A stretch of 64,000 nucleotides of DNA from Taeniopygia guttata (GCF_048771995.1 NC_133059.1:2841001-2905000), one strand, 5' to 3'. Counted from the first letter of the stretch, positions 25,081-36,109 are shown. Program-made: numbers and translations. The notes: generated by a model not told the origin, from the sequence alone.

Positions 25081-25499
25081 CTCCTCCTCCTCCTCCTCCT
25101 CCTCCTCCCTCCGCCTTCACGATCACGGACGGGGGGGGGGGGGGGGGGAATGGCGGGAGCGCGTGCGCGGAGGGAGGGGAGGGGCGGCACCGTGAGGGGA
25201 GCGGCGGGAGCGGCGGGAGGGGCGGGGCTAAACGAAGGGGGCGTGGTCATGGGCGGGGCTTGTGAGGAGAACACCGGGAATTTTTTGTTTTGGGAGGGAG
25301 GGAAATTGGGAATTTTTAATTTTTTTTAAGGGGGGAAAACGCGGAATTTTATGGGAAAAACGAGAATTTTGAGGCGGAGTTGTGGGGAGGGAAGGAAGCA
25401 AAGAGAGGCGGGAATTTTGGGGTTGGGGGCAAGGAATGGGAGGGGGCAGAATTAGGGGAGTGGGCGTGGTTTAGGGCGTGGTTTTAATAGGGTGGGGGG

Positions 25500-25700
25500 C
25501 GGAACCAGCGGGATTTCGGGGGGGGTGCGGCGGAATTTGGGGAGGGGGCGAAAACCGGGATGGGTGGAGGGGGGAGAGAGAAAATTTGGGGAGGGGGCGA
25601 AAACCGGGATGGGTGGAGGGGGGAGAGAGAGAAAATTTGGGGAGGGGGCGAAAACCGGGAGAGAATTTGGGGAGGGGGATGAGGGAAGGGGGCGTGGCTA
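25500..25700. repeat. Short G-rich minisatellite in the promoter island
   Basis: Three to four units of about 50 bp, GGGGGCGAAAACCGGGATGG followed by GTGGAGGGGGGAGAGAGA and AAATTTGGGGA, between the two start regions. Confidence 0.85.
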
Positions 25701-25908
25701 AGCGGTGTGGGCGGGGCGTGGCCGCGGAAGATGGGGTGGGGGAGGTGGAATTTGGGGAGTGGGCTACAAATTTCCTTCTGATCCCCATCCTTCATTGCCG
25801 GGGCGGGAATTTTGGGGAGGGGGCGTTGAGAATTTTGGGGAGGGGGGAGGCGGGAATTTGAGGGAGGGGCGGGAAAGGTGAGGGGGGAAAGGGCGGGAAC
25901 GGGAGGTT

Positions 25909-25922
25909 CCGCGCAGGCGCAG
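25909..25922 (+). promoter_or_regulatory. NRF1-type site upstream of AP2S1
   Basis: CCGCGCAGGCGCAG matches the NRF1 consensus GCGCANGCGC, about 160 bp upstream of the AP2S1 start codon and close to where transcription would be expected to begin. Confidence 0.55.
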
Positions 25923-25937
25923 TGCGGGCGGCGCGGG

Positions 25938-25951
25938 GCGCCCTCTAGCGG
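25938..25951 (-). promoter_or_regulatory. CTCF-like core site
   Basis: Minus-strand CCGCTAGAGGGCGC closely fits the CTCF core (CCNSTAGRGGGCGC form). It lies just downstream of the NRF1-type site, between the divergent promoters. Motif match only. Confidence 0.5.
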
Positions 25952-25989
25952 AGGCGGGAAGCGCCGGGGCCTGGCTGTGAGGGGGGGGC

Positions 25990-26072
25990 GGAACCGGGAA
26001 CGGGATCGGAACCGGGAACGGGATCGGAACCGGGAACCGGGATCGGAACCGGGAACCGGGATCGGAACCGGC
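25990..26072 (+). repeat. 18-bp tandem repeat in the AP2S1 5' UTR
   Basis: Four to five units of GGAACCGGGAACGGGATC with small variants end just before the start codon, so they are probably transcribed as leader. Confidence 0.85.
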
Positions 26073-26078
26073 ACCGCC

Positions 26079-26081
26079 ATG
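26079..26081 (+). CDS. AP2S1: AP2S1 exon 1, start codon only
   Basis: CACCGCCATG|GTGAGA: the start codon in a strong Kozak context is followed at once by a consensus donor. The first coding exon contributes Met1 alone, and exon 2 continues with Ile2 in phase 0. Confidence 0.9.
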
Positions 26082-29000
26082 GTGAGAACCCCTAAAGGCA
26101 GCGGACAACCGAGGTGGACAGCGGGAATGTGAAGGGGGGAAGGATCTGAGGGGGGATCGGGCCTGGAGAGCCGTGAGGGGAAGTGGGGGGGGGGGGGGGA
26201 CAGGGGGTCTGAGGGGGGTTTAATTATTTTTAGATTTTTCATTAGAAGATTTTGGTTTTTTGGTTTTTTTTTTTTTTTTAGCGTAGGGTTTTTTTTTTTG
26301 AGGGGGATTCTGAGGTGGGGTTTGCTGTTTTGGGGCTTTATGAGGAGATTTTTGGGGTTTTGACAGTTTAGGGTCTTTTTGAGGTGCAGGTTTTTGTTTT
26401 TTTTTTTGAGGAGGAGGTTCGCTATTTTTGGAGTTTTATGAGGGGATTTTGGGGTTTTTCCCAATTTAGGGTCCTTTTTAAGGGGGATTTTGAGGGGTTC
26501 TGAGGAAAGTTTGCTATTTTTGAGTTTTTATGAGGAGATTTTGGGGTGTTTTGGGATTTTTCCCAATTTAGGGTCCTTTTTAAGGGGGATTTTGAGAGTT
26601 CCTGAGGTGGAGTTTAATTATTTTTAGGTTTTTGTGAGGATATTTTGGGTTTTTTCCCAATTTAGGGTCTTTTTGAGGGGTTCTGAGGGGGGATTCACTG
26701 TTTTGGGGTTTATGAGGGGATTTTTGGGGTTTTGACAATTTAGGGTCCTTTTTGAGGGAAAGTTCTTTTAGAGGGGGAGGTTTGCTATTTTTGAGTTTTT
26801 ATGAGGTGATTTTGGGGTGTTTTGGGATTTTTCTCAATTTAGGGTCCTTTTTGAGGAGGATATTGAGAGGTTCTGAGGAGGGGGTTTCTATTTTGGGGTT
26901 ATTATGAGGAGATTTTGTGGTTTTTCCCAATTTATGATCCTTTTTGAGGAGGATTTTGAGAGGTTTTGGGATTTTTCCCAATTTAGGGTCTTTTTGAGTA
27001 GAGGTTCTGAGGGGGAGTTCACTATTTTTGAGTTTCTCTGAGGAGATTTTGGGATTTTTCCCAATTTAGGGTCTTTTTTGAATGGGATTTTGAGGGGTTC
27101 TGAGGGGGGACTTCACTATTTTTGAGTTTTTATGAGGAGATTTTGGGGTGTTTTGGGATTTTTCCCAATTTAGGGTCCTTTTTGAGGGGGATTTTGAGGG
27201 GTTCTGAGGAGGTTTTCTCTATTTTTTGGGTTTTTATGAGGAGATTTTGTGATTTTTCCCAATTTAGGGTCTTTTTAAAGGCAGTTTTTAGGGGTTCTGA
27301 GGGGGGATTTAATTATTTCAGATTATTTATGAGATTTTTGGGGTGTTTTAGGCTTTTTCCAATTTAATGTCTTTTTGAAGGGGATTTTGAGTGGTTCTGA
27401 GGGGGGTTTTAATGATTTTAGATTTCTTATGAGGAGATTTTAGGGTGTTTTGGGTTTTTTCCCAATTTAGGGTCCTTTTTGAGGGGATCTGAGGGGAGTT
27501 TAATTATTTTTGGGTTTTATGAGGAGATCTTGGGGTGTTTTGGATTTTTTTCAATTTAGGGTCTTTTTGAAGGGGATTTTACTATGAAGGGATTTTGGGG
27601 TTTTCCACAATTTTGGGGATGGAATTTTCCCGATTTCCCCCAAATTTTAACCCTCCCAAACCCCCAATTTTTTGGAGGGGGAATTCTGGGGCAGATCCGC
27701 TTCATCCTGACCCAGAACCGGGCCGGGAACCTTCCCTTAAATCACGATAAAATTTGAAGTTTGATGCTGATAAAATGGGAATTTCAGGGACACAATTTTC
27801 CCGATTTCCCCCAAATTTTAACATCCCAAAATCCCAATTTTTTTTTGGGAATTCCGGGGCAGATCCGCTTCATCCCGCCCCAGAACCGGGCTGGGAACCT
27901 TCCCTTAAATCACGATAAAATTTGAAGTTTGATGCTGATAAAATGGGAATTTCAAGGACACCATTTTCCCGATTTCCCCCAAATTTTAACATCCCAAAAT
28001 CCCGATTTTTTTTTGGGAATTCCGGGGCAGATCCACTTCATCCTGACCCAGAACCGGGCTGGGAACCTTCCCTTAAATCACGATAAAATTTGAAGTTTGA
28101 TGCTGATAAAATGGAAATTTCAGGGACACAATTTTCCCGATTTCCCCCAAATTTTAACATCCCAAAATCCCAATTTTTTTTTGGGAATTCCGGGGCAGAT
28201 CCGCTTCATCCTGACCCAGAACCGAGCTGGGAACCTTCCCTTAAATCACGATAAAATTTGAAGTTTGATGCTGATAAAATGGGAATTTCAGGGACACCAT
28301 TTTCCCGATTTCCCCCAAATTTCAACGTCCCAAAATCCCGATTTTTTTTTGGGAATTCCGGGGCAGATCCGCTTCATCCTGATCCAGAACCGGGCCGGCA
28401 AGACCCGCCTGGCCAAGTGGTACATGCAGTTCGACGATGACGAGAAGCAGAAACTCATCGAGGAGGTTCACGCCGTGGTCACCGTCAGGGACGCCAAACA
28501 CACCAATTTTGTCGAGGTAAAAACCCCAAAATCTCCTTTTTTTACCCCAAAATTGCCTTTTTCCACACCAAAATCACCTTTTTTTACACCAAAATCACCA
28601 TTTTTACACCAAAATTGCCATTTTTTTACACCAAATTATGATTTTTCCCCTCATGATCAGAAGTTTTTCCCTCAAAATTGCTTTTATCCACCCCAAAATC
28701 ACGATTTTTACTCAAAGTCACCATTTTTTCCTACATGATCACAAATTTTTGGCCCAAAGTCACCATTTTTTTACCCCAAAATTGCCATTTTTTTCCCTCA
28801 CGATCAGAAGTTTTTCCCTCAAAATTGCTTTTATCCACCCCAAAATCACCTTTTTTACCCCCAAATCACCATTTTTACTCCAAAATCACATTTATCCACC
28901 CCAAAATCACGATTTTTACCCAAAATCACCATTTTTTCCCACTTGATCACAAATTTCTGGCCCAAAGTCACCATTTTTTACCTCAAAATCATCATTTTTA

Positions 29001-32000
29001 CTCCAAAATCATATTTATCCACCCCAATATCAAAATTTTCACCCGAAATCACAATTTCCTCCTCATGATCACAAGTTTTTGCCCCAAAATTGCTATTTTT
29101 TACCCAACAATGGCAATTTTTACTCCAAAATCACCATTTTTACCTCAAAATCACCTTTTTTTACCTCATGTTCACCATTTTTACTCCACAGTTGCCATTT
29201 TTTACCCAAAATTGCGATTTTTTCCCCTCATGATCAGAAGTTTTTCCCTCAAAATTGCTTTTATCCACCCCAAAAATCACCTTTTTTACCCCCAAATCAC
29301 CATTTTTACTCCAAAATCACATTTATCCACCCCAAAATCACGATTTTTACTCAAAATCACCATTTTTTCCCACATGATCACAAATTTTTGGCCCAAAGTC
29401 ACAATTTTTTACCTCAAAATCACCGTGTTTACTCCAAAATCATATTTATCCACCCCAATATCAAAATTTTCACCCAAAATCACAATTTCCTCCTCATGAT
29501 CACAAGTTTTTGCCCCAAAATTGCTATTTTTTACCCAAAAATGGCAATTTTTACTCCAAAATCACCATTTTTACCTCAAAATCACCTTTTTTTACCTCAT
29601 GTTCACCATTTTTACTGTAAAATCACATTTATCCACCCCAAAATTGATGTTTTTACCCCAAAATCTCCATTTCCCCCCTTATGATCACAAGTTTCGGTCA
29701 CAAAATCACCATTTTTGCCATAAAATCGCCTTTTTTCCTCAAATTCACCATTTTTACTTCAAAGTCACATTTATCCACCCAAAAATTGCCATTTTTTTCC
29801 TCATGATCACAAGTTTTTGCCCCAAAATTGCCTTTATCCATGCGAAAATCACCATTTTTACCCCAAAATCACCATTTTTACCTCAAAACCACCATTTTTA
29901 CTCCCAAGTTTCCTTTATCCACCCCTAAACTGCAATGTTTACCCAAAATTGCCATTTTTTTCCCTCATGGCCACCAGTTTTTGCCTCAAAATTGCCCTTT
30001 TTTACCCCAAAATTGCCTTTATCCATATAAAAAATGCCATTTTTTACCTCAAATCCACCATTTTTTTTCCAAAATCACATTTATCCACCCCAAAATCACC
30101 ATTTTTCTTTCATGATTACAAATCTTTGCCTCAAAATCATCATTTCTTACCCCAAAATTGCCTTTTTTACCCAAAATTACCAATTTTTCCCTCATGATCA
30201 CAAGTTTTTGCGCCAAAATTGCATTTTTTTTTCCCCAAAATCTCCTTTACCCACCCCAAAATCACCATTTTTACTCCAAAATCGCCATTTTTACTCCAAA
30301 ATCGCCATTTTTACCCCAAAACTGCCATTTTGTACTCCAAAATCTCTTTTATCCACCCCAAAATTACCATTTTTACCCCAAAATCGCTGTTTTTTGGAGG
30401 GAAATTGTGGGGATTTGGGTTAATGGAGGTTTGAGGGGAGCTGGGTCCCTCCCAGTCCCTCCCAGTTTGTCCCAGTTTGTCCCAGTTCATCCCAGTTCAT
30501 CCCAGTTCCCTCCCAGTTCCTCCCAGTTCCAGTTCATCCCAGTTTGTCCCAGTCCCTTCCAGTTTGTCCCAGTTCATCCCAGTCCCCTCCCAGTTCATCC
30601 CAGTTCCCTCCCAGTTCCCTCCCAGTCCATCCCAGTCCCTCCCAGTCCATCCCAGTTCCCTCCCAGTTCATCCCAGTCCATCCCAGTTGCCCCCAGTCCA
30701 TCCCAGTTCCATCCCAGTCCCTCCCAGTCCCTCCCAGTTCCATCCCAGTCCATCCCAGTCCCTCCCAGTCCCTCCCAGTTCCATCCCAGTCCCTCCCAGT
30801 TCATCCCAGTTCCCTCCCAGTTCCCTCCCAGTCCATCCCAATCCCTCCCAGTTCCTCCCAGTCCATCCCAGTCCATCCCAGTCCATCCCAGTCCATCCCA
30901 GTCCATCCCAGTTCCCTCCCAGTTCCCTCCCAGTCCCTCCCAGTCCCTCCCAGTAACTCCCAGTTTGCCCAGTTCCGCAATTTCAAGATCATTTACCGCC
31001 GCTACGCCGGCCTCCAGTGCTCCCAGTGCTCCCAGTTCCCTTTTCCTCCATCCCAGTCCCTCCCAGTCCATCCCAGTTCCATCCCAGTCCCTCCCAGTTC
31101 ATCCCAGTCCCTCCCAGTCCCTCCCAGTTCATCCCAGTTCCATCCCAGTCCCTCCCAGTCCATCCCAGTGCATCCCAGTCCCTCCCAGTCCCTCCCAGTC
31201 CATCCCAGTCCCTCCCAGTTCCATCCCAGTCCCTCCCAGTCCCTCCCAGTCCCTCCCAGTCCCTCCCAGTTCCTCCCAGTTCCCTCCCAGTAACTCCCAG
31301 TCCATCCCAGTCCCTCCCAGTCCATCCCAGTCCCTCCCAGTCCCTCCCAGTGCATCCCAGTTCCTCCCAGTTCCCTCCCAGTCCCTCCCAGTCCCTCCCA
31401 GTCCATCCCAGTTCCCTCCCAGTCCATCCCAGTCCCTCCCAGTCCATTCCAGTTTGTCCCAGTTCCCTCCCAGTTCATCCCAGTTCCCTCCCAGTCCCTC
31501 CCAGTCCCTCCCAGTTCCCTCCCAGTCCCTCCCAGTTCCCTCCCAGTCCCTCCCAGTCCCTCCCAGTTCCCTCCCAGTTCATTCCAGTTCCTCCCAGTCC
31601 CCTCCCAGTTCCAGTTCATCCCAGTTTGTCCCAGTCCCTCCCAGTTTATCCCAGTTCCCTCCCAGTCCCTCCCAGTCCCTCCCAGTTTATCCCAGTTCCC
31701 TCCCAGTCCCCCCCAGTCCCTCCCAGTTCCCTCCCAGTTCATCCCAGTCCCTCCCAGTTCCCTCCCAGTCCCTCCCAGTTCCCTCCCAGTTCCTCCCAGT
31801 CCCTCCCAGTCCCCCCCAGTTTGTCCCAGTCCCTCCCAGTCCCTCCCAGTCCATCCCAGTCCATCCCAGTTCCATCCCAGTTCCCTCCCAGTCCCTCCCA
31901 GTTTGTCCCAGTCCCTCCCAGTCCATCCCAGTAACTCCCAGTTTGCCCAGTTCCGCAATTTCAAGATCATTTACCGCCGCTACGCCGGCCTCCAGTGCTC

Positions 32001-35000
32001 CCAGTGCTCCCAGTGCTCCCAGTTCCCTTTTCCTCCATCCCAGTCCATCCCAGTCCCTCCCAGTCCCTCCCAGTCCATCCCAGTTCCATCCCAGTCCCTC
32101 CCAGTTCCCTCCCAGTCCCTCCCAGTCCCTCCCAGTAACTCCCAGTTTGCCCAGTTCCGCAATTTCAAGATCATTTACCGCCGCTACGCCGGCCTCCAGT
32201 GCTCCCAGTGCTCCCAGTTCCCTTTTCCTCCATCCCAGTCCATCCCAGTCCCTCCCAGTCCCTCCCAGTCCATCCCAGTTCCATCCCAGTCCCTCCCAGT
32301 CCCTCCCAGTTCCCTCCCAGTCCATCCCAGTCCCTCCCAGTCCCTCCCAGTCCCTCCCAGTCCCTCCCAGTCCATCCCAGTCCATCCCAGTTCCATCCCA
32401 GTCCCTCCCAGTCCCTCCCAGTCCCTCCCAGTCCATCCCAGTTCCATCCCAGTCCCTCCCAGTCCCTCCCAGTCCCTCCCAGTCCCTCCCAGTCCCTCCC
32501 AGTCCATCCCAGTCCCTCCCAGTCCCTCCCAGTCCATCCCAGTCCATCCCAGTCCATCCCAGTCCATCCCAGTCCCTCCCAGTCCCTCCCAGTCCCTCCC
32601 AGTCCCTCCCAGTAACTCCCAGTTTGCCCAGTTCCGCAATTTCAAGATCATTTACCGCTGCTACGCCGGCCTCCAGTGCTCCCAGTGCTCCCAGTTCCCT
32701 TTTCCTCCATCCCAGTTCCTCCCAGTCCCTCCCAGTCCATCCCAGTCCCTCCCAGTTCCCTCCCAGTCCCTCCCAGTAACTCCCAGTTTGCCCAGTTCCG
32801 CAATTTCAAGATCATTTACCGCCGCTACGCCGGCCTCTACTTCTGCATCTGCGTCGACGTCACCGACAACAACCTCGCCTACCTGGAGGCCATCCACAAC
32901 TTCGTGGAGGTGAGAGCCTCGTTAATTAACTCCCTAATTAACCCCCCAGCCCCCCATTAACCCCCTCCACACCGGGGTTAATTAATTAGGGGTGTTAATT
33001 AACGGGGATCCCCCCCCTCAGGTGCTGAATGAGTATTTCCACAACGTCTGCGAGCTCGACCTCGTCTTCAACTTCTACAAGGTTTGGGGGGATTAATTAA
33101 TTTGGGGAGGGGTTAATTAATTTGGGGAGGGGTCCTGGGGGCATTTAGTTAATTTGGGGAGGGGTCCTGGGGGGATTAATTAATTTGGGGAGGTGTCTTT
33201 GTTCATTTGGGGGGGGCCTTTGCTTATTTTGGAGGCATTTAGTTAATTTGGGGAGGGGTCCTGGGGGCATTAATTAATTTGGGGAGGGGTCCAGGAAGGA
33301 TTAATTAATTTGGGAAGGGGGTTAATTAATTTGGGGAGGGGTCCAGGAAGGATTAATTAATTTGGGCAGGGATTAATTAATTTGGGGAGGGGTCCTGGAA
33401 GGATTAATTAATTTGGGGAGGGGTCCTGGGGGCATTAATTAATTTGGGGAGGTGTCTTTGTTCATTTGGGGGGGGCCTTTGCTTATTTTGGAGGCATTTA
33501 GTTTATTTGGGGAGGGGTCCTGGAAGGATTAATTAATTTGGGGAGGGGTCCTGGGGGCATTAATTAATTTGGGAAAGGGGTTCATTAATTTGGGGAAGGG
33601 TCCTGGAAGGATTCATTAATTTGGGGAGAGGATTAATTAATTTGGGGAGGGGTCCTGGAAGGATTAATTAATTTGGGGAGGGGGTTCATTAATTTGGAGT
33701 AGGGTCCTGGAAGGATTAATTAATTTGGGGAGGGGTCCTGGAAGGATTAATTAATTTGGGGAGGGGGTTCATTAATTTGGGGAAGGGTCCTGGAAGGATT
33801 CATTAATTTGGGGAGGGGGTTCATTAATTTGGGGAAGGGTCCTGGAAGGATTAATTAATTTGGGGAGGGGTCCTGGAAGGATTAATTAATTTGGGGAGGG
33901 GGTTCATTAATTTGGGGAAGGGTCCTGGAAGGATTAATTAATATGGGGAGGGGGTTCGTTAATTTGGGGAGGGGTCTTTGCTCATTTGGGGGGGGTTGGG
34001 GGGATTTTGGGCCATTTCGGGACGGATTTTGTAGATTTTGGGGTGATTTTGGCCTTTTTGGCCATTTTTTGATGTTTTTGCTGATTTGGGGATGATTTTG
34101 AGGTAATTTTGGGGTAATTTTGGCTGATTTAGGCCAATTTTTAATTATTTTGGCCATTTTGGAGTGGATTTTGCTGATTTTGGGTTGATTTTTGCTGATT
34201 TTTTATTATTTTTTTCTGATTTTGGGGTTTTTTGGCTTTTTTAGGTGTACACGGTGGTGGATGAGATGTTCCTGCCTGGGTTTTGGGCTGATTTTGGGTC
34301 ATTTTTGATATTTTTGGGGTATTTTTGGCCAATTTTTGCTGATTTTGGATCGGGTTTTCTGATTTTTTATTATTTTTATCTGATTTTGGGGTTTTTTGTC
34401 ATTTTTAGGTGTACACAGTGGCGGATGAGATGTTCCTTTCTGGGTTTTGGGCTGATTTTGGGTCATTTTTGGGTCATTTTTAGATATTTTTGGGGTATTT
34501 TTGGCCAATTTTTGCTGATTTTGGATCGGGTTTTCTGATTTTTTATTATTTTTGCCAGATTTTGGGGTTTTTTTGTCATTTTTAGGTGTACACAGTGGTG
34601 GATGAGATGTTCCTTTCTGGGTTTTGAGTCATTTTTGGGTCATTTTTGGGTCATTTTTTACACATTTTTGGGGTATTTTTGCTGATTTTGGGTTGATTTT
34701 TGCTGGTATTTTATTATTTTTTTTCTGATTTTGGGGTTTTTTGGGGTTTTTTTAGGTGTACACGGTGGATGAGATGTTCCTTTCTGTGTTTTGGGCTGAT
34801 TTTGGGTCATTTTTGGGTCATTTTTGATATTTTTGGGCTATTTTGGCCATTTTTTGCTGATTTTGGGTTGATTTTTGCTGATATTTTATTATTTTTGTCT
34901 GATTTTGGGTTTTTTTGTCATTTTTAGGTGTACACAGTGGTGGATGAGATGTTCCTTTCTGGGTTTTGGGCTGATTTTGGGCTGATTTTGGGTCATTTTT

Positions 35001-36109
35001 GGGTCATTTTTGGGCTATTTTTCACCAATTTTTGCTGATTTTGGGTTGATTTTTGCTGATATTTTATTATTTTTATCTGATTTTGGGTTTTTTTGTCATT
35101 TTTAGGTGTACACGGTGGTGGATGAGATGTTCCTTTCTGGGTTTTGGGCTGATTTTGGGTCATTTTTGGGTCATTTTTAGATATTTTTGGGCTATTTTTT
35201 GCTGATTTTGGGTCGATTTTTGCTGATTTTTTATTATTTTTGTCTGATTTTGGGTTTTTTTGGGTTTTTTAGGTGTACACCGTGGTGGCTGAGATGTTCC
35301 TTTCTGGGTTTTGGGCTGATTTTGGGTCATTTTTGGGTCATTTTTGATATTTTTGGGCTATTTTGGGCCATTTTTTGCTGATTTTGGGTCAGGTTTTCTG
35401 ATTTTTAATATTTTTGTCTGATTTTGGGTTTTTTTTTGCTTTTTTAGGTGTACACGGTGGTGGATGAGATGTTCCTTTCTGTGTTTTGGGCTGATTTTGG
35501 GTCATTTTTGGGTCATTTTTGATATTTTTGGGCTATTTTGGGCCATTTTTTGCTGAATTTGGGTTGATTTTTGCTGATTTTGGGTTGATTTTTGCTGATT
35601 TTTTATTATTTTTTTCTGAATTTGGGGTTTTTTGGGTTTTTTAGGTGTACACAGTGGTGGATGAGATGTTCCTGCCTGGGTTTTGGGCTGATTTTGGGTC
35701 ATTTTTAGACATTTTTGGGTTATTTTTAGATATTTTTGGGTATTTTTGGCCAATTTTTGCTGATTTTGGATCGGGTTTTCAGATTTTTTATTATTTTTGT
35801 CTGATTTTGGGTTTTTTTGTCTTTTTTAGGTGTACACGGTGGTGGATGAGATGTTCCTTTCTGTGTTTTGGGCTGATTTTGGGTCATTTTTGGGTCATTT
35901 TTTAGACATTTTTGGGCTATTTTGGGCCATTTTTTCTGATTTTGGGTTAATTTCTTTCTGATTTTTTATTATTTTTGTCTGATTTTGGTGTTTTTTGTCT
36001 TTTTTAGGTGTACACGGTGGTGGATGAAATGTTCCTGGCTGGGGAAATTCGGGAGACGAGCCAGACCAAGGTGCTGAAGCAGCTGCTGATGCTGCAGTCC
36101 CTGGAATGA
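26079..36109 (+). CDS. AP2S1: AP2S1, AP-2 complex sigma subunit, complete
   Basis: Small (sigma 2) chain of the AP-2 clathrin adaptor at the plasma membrane; with the alpha chain it binds acidic dileucine sorting signals on cargo such as receptors. Five coding exons (26079-26081, 28367-28516, 32796-32909, 33022-33081, 36008-36109) join in phase 0 throughout to give 142 codons, the length of the human protein. The longin-like fold is intact: [18 protein letters not shown] including Arg15, the [19 protein letters not shown] core and the QLLMLQSLE end. The only change noticed from human is Asn to Thr in [13 protein letters not shown]. Introns 1, 2 and 4 are almost pure tandem repeat; intron 3 is 112 bp and ordinary. 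Confidence 0.98.
26220..27609 (+). repeat. AP2S1 intron 1 minisatellite, CCCAATTTAGGGTCC type
   Basis: About thirteen units of roughly 100 bp marked by TTTCCCAATTTAGGGTCCTT, GAGGGGTTCTGAGGGG and TTTTTATGAGGAGATTTTGG. T/G-rich on the plus strand. No AP2S1 exon sequence is included. Confidence 0.92.
27610..28366 (+). repeat. AP2S1 intron 1 array of exon-2 acceptor copies
   Basis: Four units of exactly 168 bp precede the real exon 2. The copied acceptor-exon junction CCGGGGCAG|ATCCGCTTC falls at 27695, 27863, 28031 and 28199, with the true exon at 28367. About 40 bp of exon are copied (Ile-Arg-Phe-Ile-Leu through Arg-Ala-Gly), with ATC-to-ACC changing Ile7 to Thr, then the unit diverges into CCTTCCCTTAAATCACGATA and reaches an in-frame TGA. 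All four keep the AG and the upstream T-run. Confidence 0.97.
28367..28516 (+). CDS. AP2S1: AP2S1 exon 2
   Basis: 150 bp, residues 2-51, between GGGGCAG|ATC and GTCGAG|GTAAAA. Includes Arg15, the residue altered in human hypocalciuric hypercalcaemia type 3, and the conserved [20 protein letters not shown] segment. Confidence 0.98.
28517..30420 (+). repeat. AP2S1 intron 2 minisatellite, ACCCCAAAATCACC type
   Basis: 1.9 kb of units near 20 bp (CACCATTTTTACCCCAAAAT) arranged in longer blocks marked by CTCATGATCACAAGTTTTTG and CATTTATCCACCCCAAAATC. The first unit begins at the exon 2 donor (GTAAAAACCCC), so the donor's intron side resembles the repeat, but no exon bases are copied. Confidence 0.93.
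30430..32795 (+). repeat. AP2S1 intron 2 CCCAGTCCCT array with four exon-3 acceptor copies
   Basis: 2.4 kb of 10-12 bp units (CCCAGTCCCT, CCCAGTCCAT, CCCAGTTCC). Embedded are four copies of the exon 3 junction TTTGCCCAG|TTCCGCAATT at 30973, 31951, 32155 and 32632, each with about 43 bp of exon (Phe-Arg-Asn-Phe-Lys through Ala-Gly-Leu) followed by CAGTGCTCCCAGTGCTCCCA; the true exon starts at 32796. Every CCCAG in the array is itself a minimal AG, so the real acceptor sits at the end of hundreds of AG dinucleotides. Confidence 0.97.
32796..32909 (+). CDS. AP2S1: AP2S1 exon 3
   Basis: 114 bp, residues 52-89, between TTGCCCAG|TTC and GTGGAG|GTGAGA. Encodes [20 protein letters not shown] and the [15 protein letters not shown] helix, central strands and helix of the sigma fold. 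The acceptor lacks a normal pyrimidine tract and is preceded by the CCCAGT array. Confidence 0.98.
33022..33081 (+). CDS. AP2S1: AP2S1 exon 4
   Basis: 60 bp, residues 90-109 ([20 protein letters not shown]), between CCCTCAG|GTG and TACAAG|GTTTGG. The short intron 3 before it (32910-33021) is the only repeat-poor AP2S1 intron, with TTAATTAA motifs. Confidence 0.98.
33082..33990 (+). repeat. AP2S1 intron 4 minisatellite, GGATTAATTAATTTGGGG type
   Basis: About 28 units of roughly 31 bp: GGATTAATTAATTTGGGG plus AGGGGTCCTGGAA. The first unit grows directly out of the exon 4 donor region (GTTTGGGGGGATTAATTAAT). TTAATTAA gives a PacI-type palindrome in most units. Confidence 0.95.
33991..34199 (+). 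other. Transition region in AP2S1 intron 4
   Basis: About 200 bp of T/G-rich text (TTTTGGGGTGATTTTGGCCT) that grades into the next array. No gene seen. Confidence 0.5.
34200..36007 (+). repeat. AP2S1 intron 4 array of ten exon-5 acceptor copies
   Basis: Ten units of 164-197 bp, each ending in a T-rich tract and the junction TTTTTTAG|GTGTACACGG followed by 28-35 bp of exon ([10 protein letters not shown]) before turning into TGGGTTTTGGGCTGATTTTG. Copied exon starts are 34245, 34409, 34586, 34756, 34928, 35106, 35273, 35448, 35645 and 35830; the true exon starts at 36008. All ten keep TAG and a pyrimidine tract as good as the real one. Copy 34756 lacks one GTG codon, 35273 has GCT for GAT. Confidence 0.97.
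36008..36109 (+). CDS. AP2S1: AP2S1 exon 5 and stop
   Basis: 102 bp: residues 110-142 and a TGA at 36107-36109. Encodes [20 protein letters not shown] and the [11 protein letters not shown]-terminus, identical to the mammalian end. It uses GATGAAATG where most decoys have GATGAGATG. Confidence 0.98.
   Translation: MYTVVDEMFLAGEIRETSQTKVLKQLLMLQSLE

Larger units (their letters stand above)
24560..26130. promoter_or_regulatory. CpG island, shared ARHGAP35/AP2S1 bidirectional promoter
   Basis: About 1.5 kb dense in CpG between the predicted 5' exon of ARHGAP35 (minus) and the AP2S1 start codon (plus). It contains G8+ runs near 25130, a CCTCCT tract near 25080, an NRF1-type site and a CTCF-like site. 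No TATA box is evident on either side, as usual for housekeeping promoters. Divergent arrangement of these two genes also holds in human as I recall it. Confidence 0.8.

Noticed and set aside
30158-32779. Open reading frame of 873 codons rich in Pro-Ser-Gln
   Set aside because: It is the CCCAGT minisatellite read in an open frame across AP2S1 intron 2; frames on both strands are equally open and it runs through partial exon copies.
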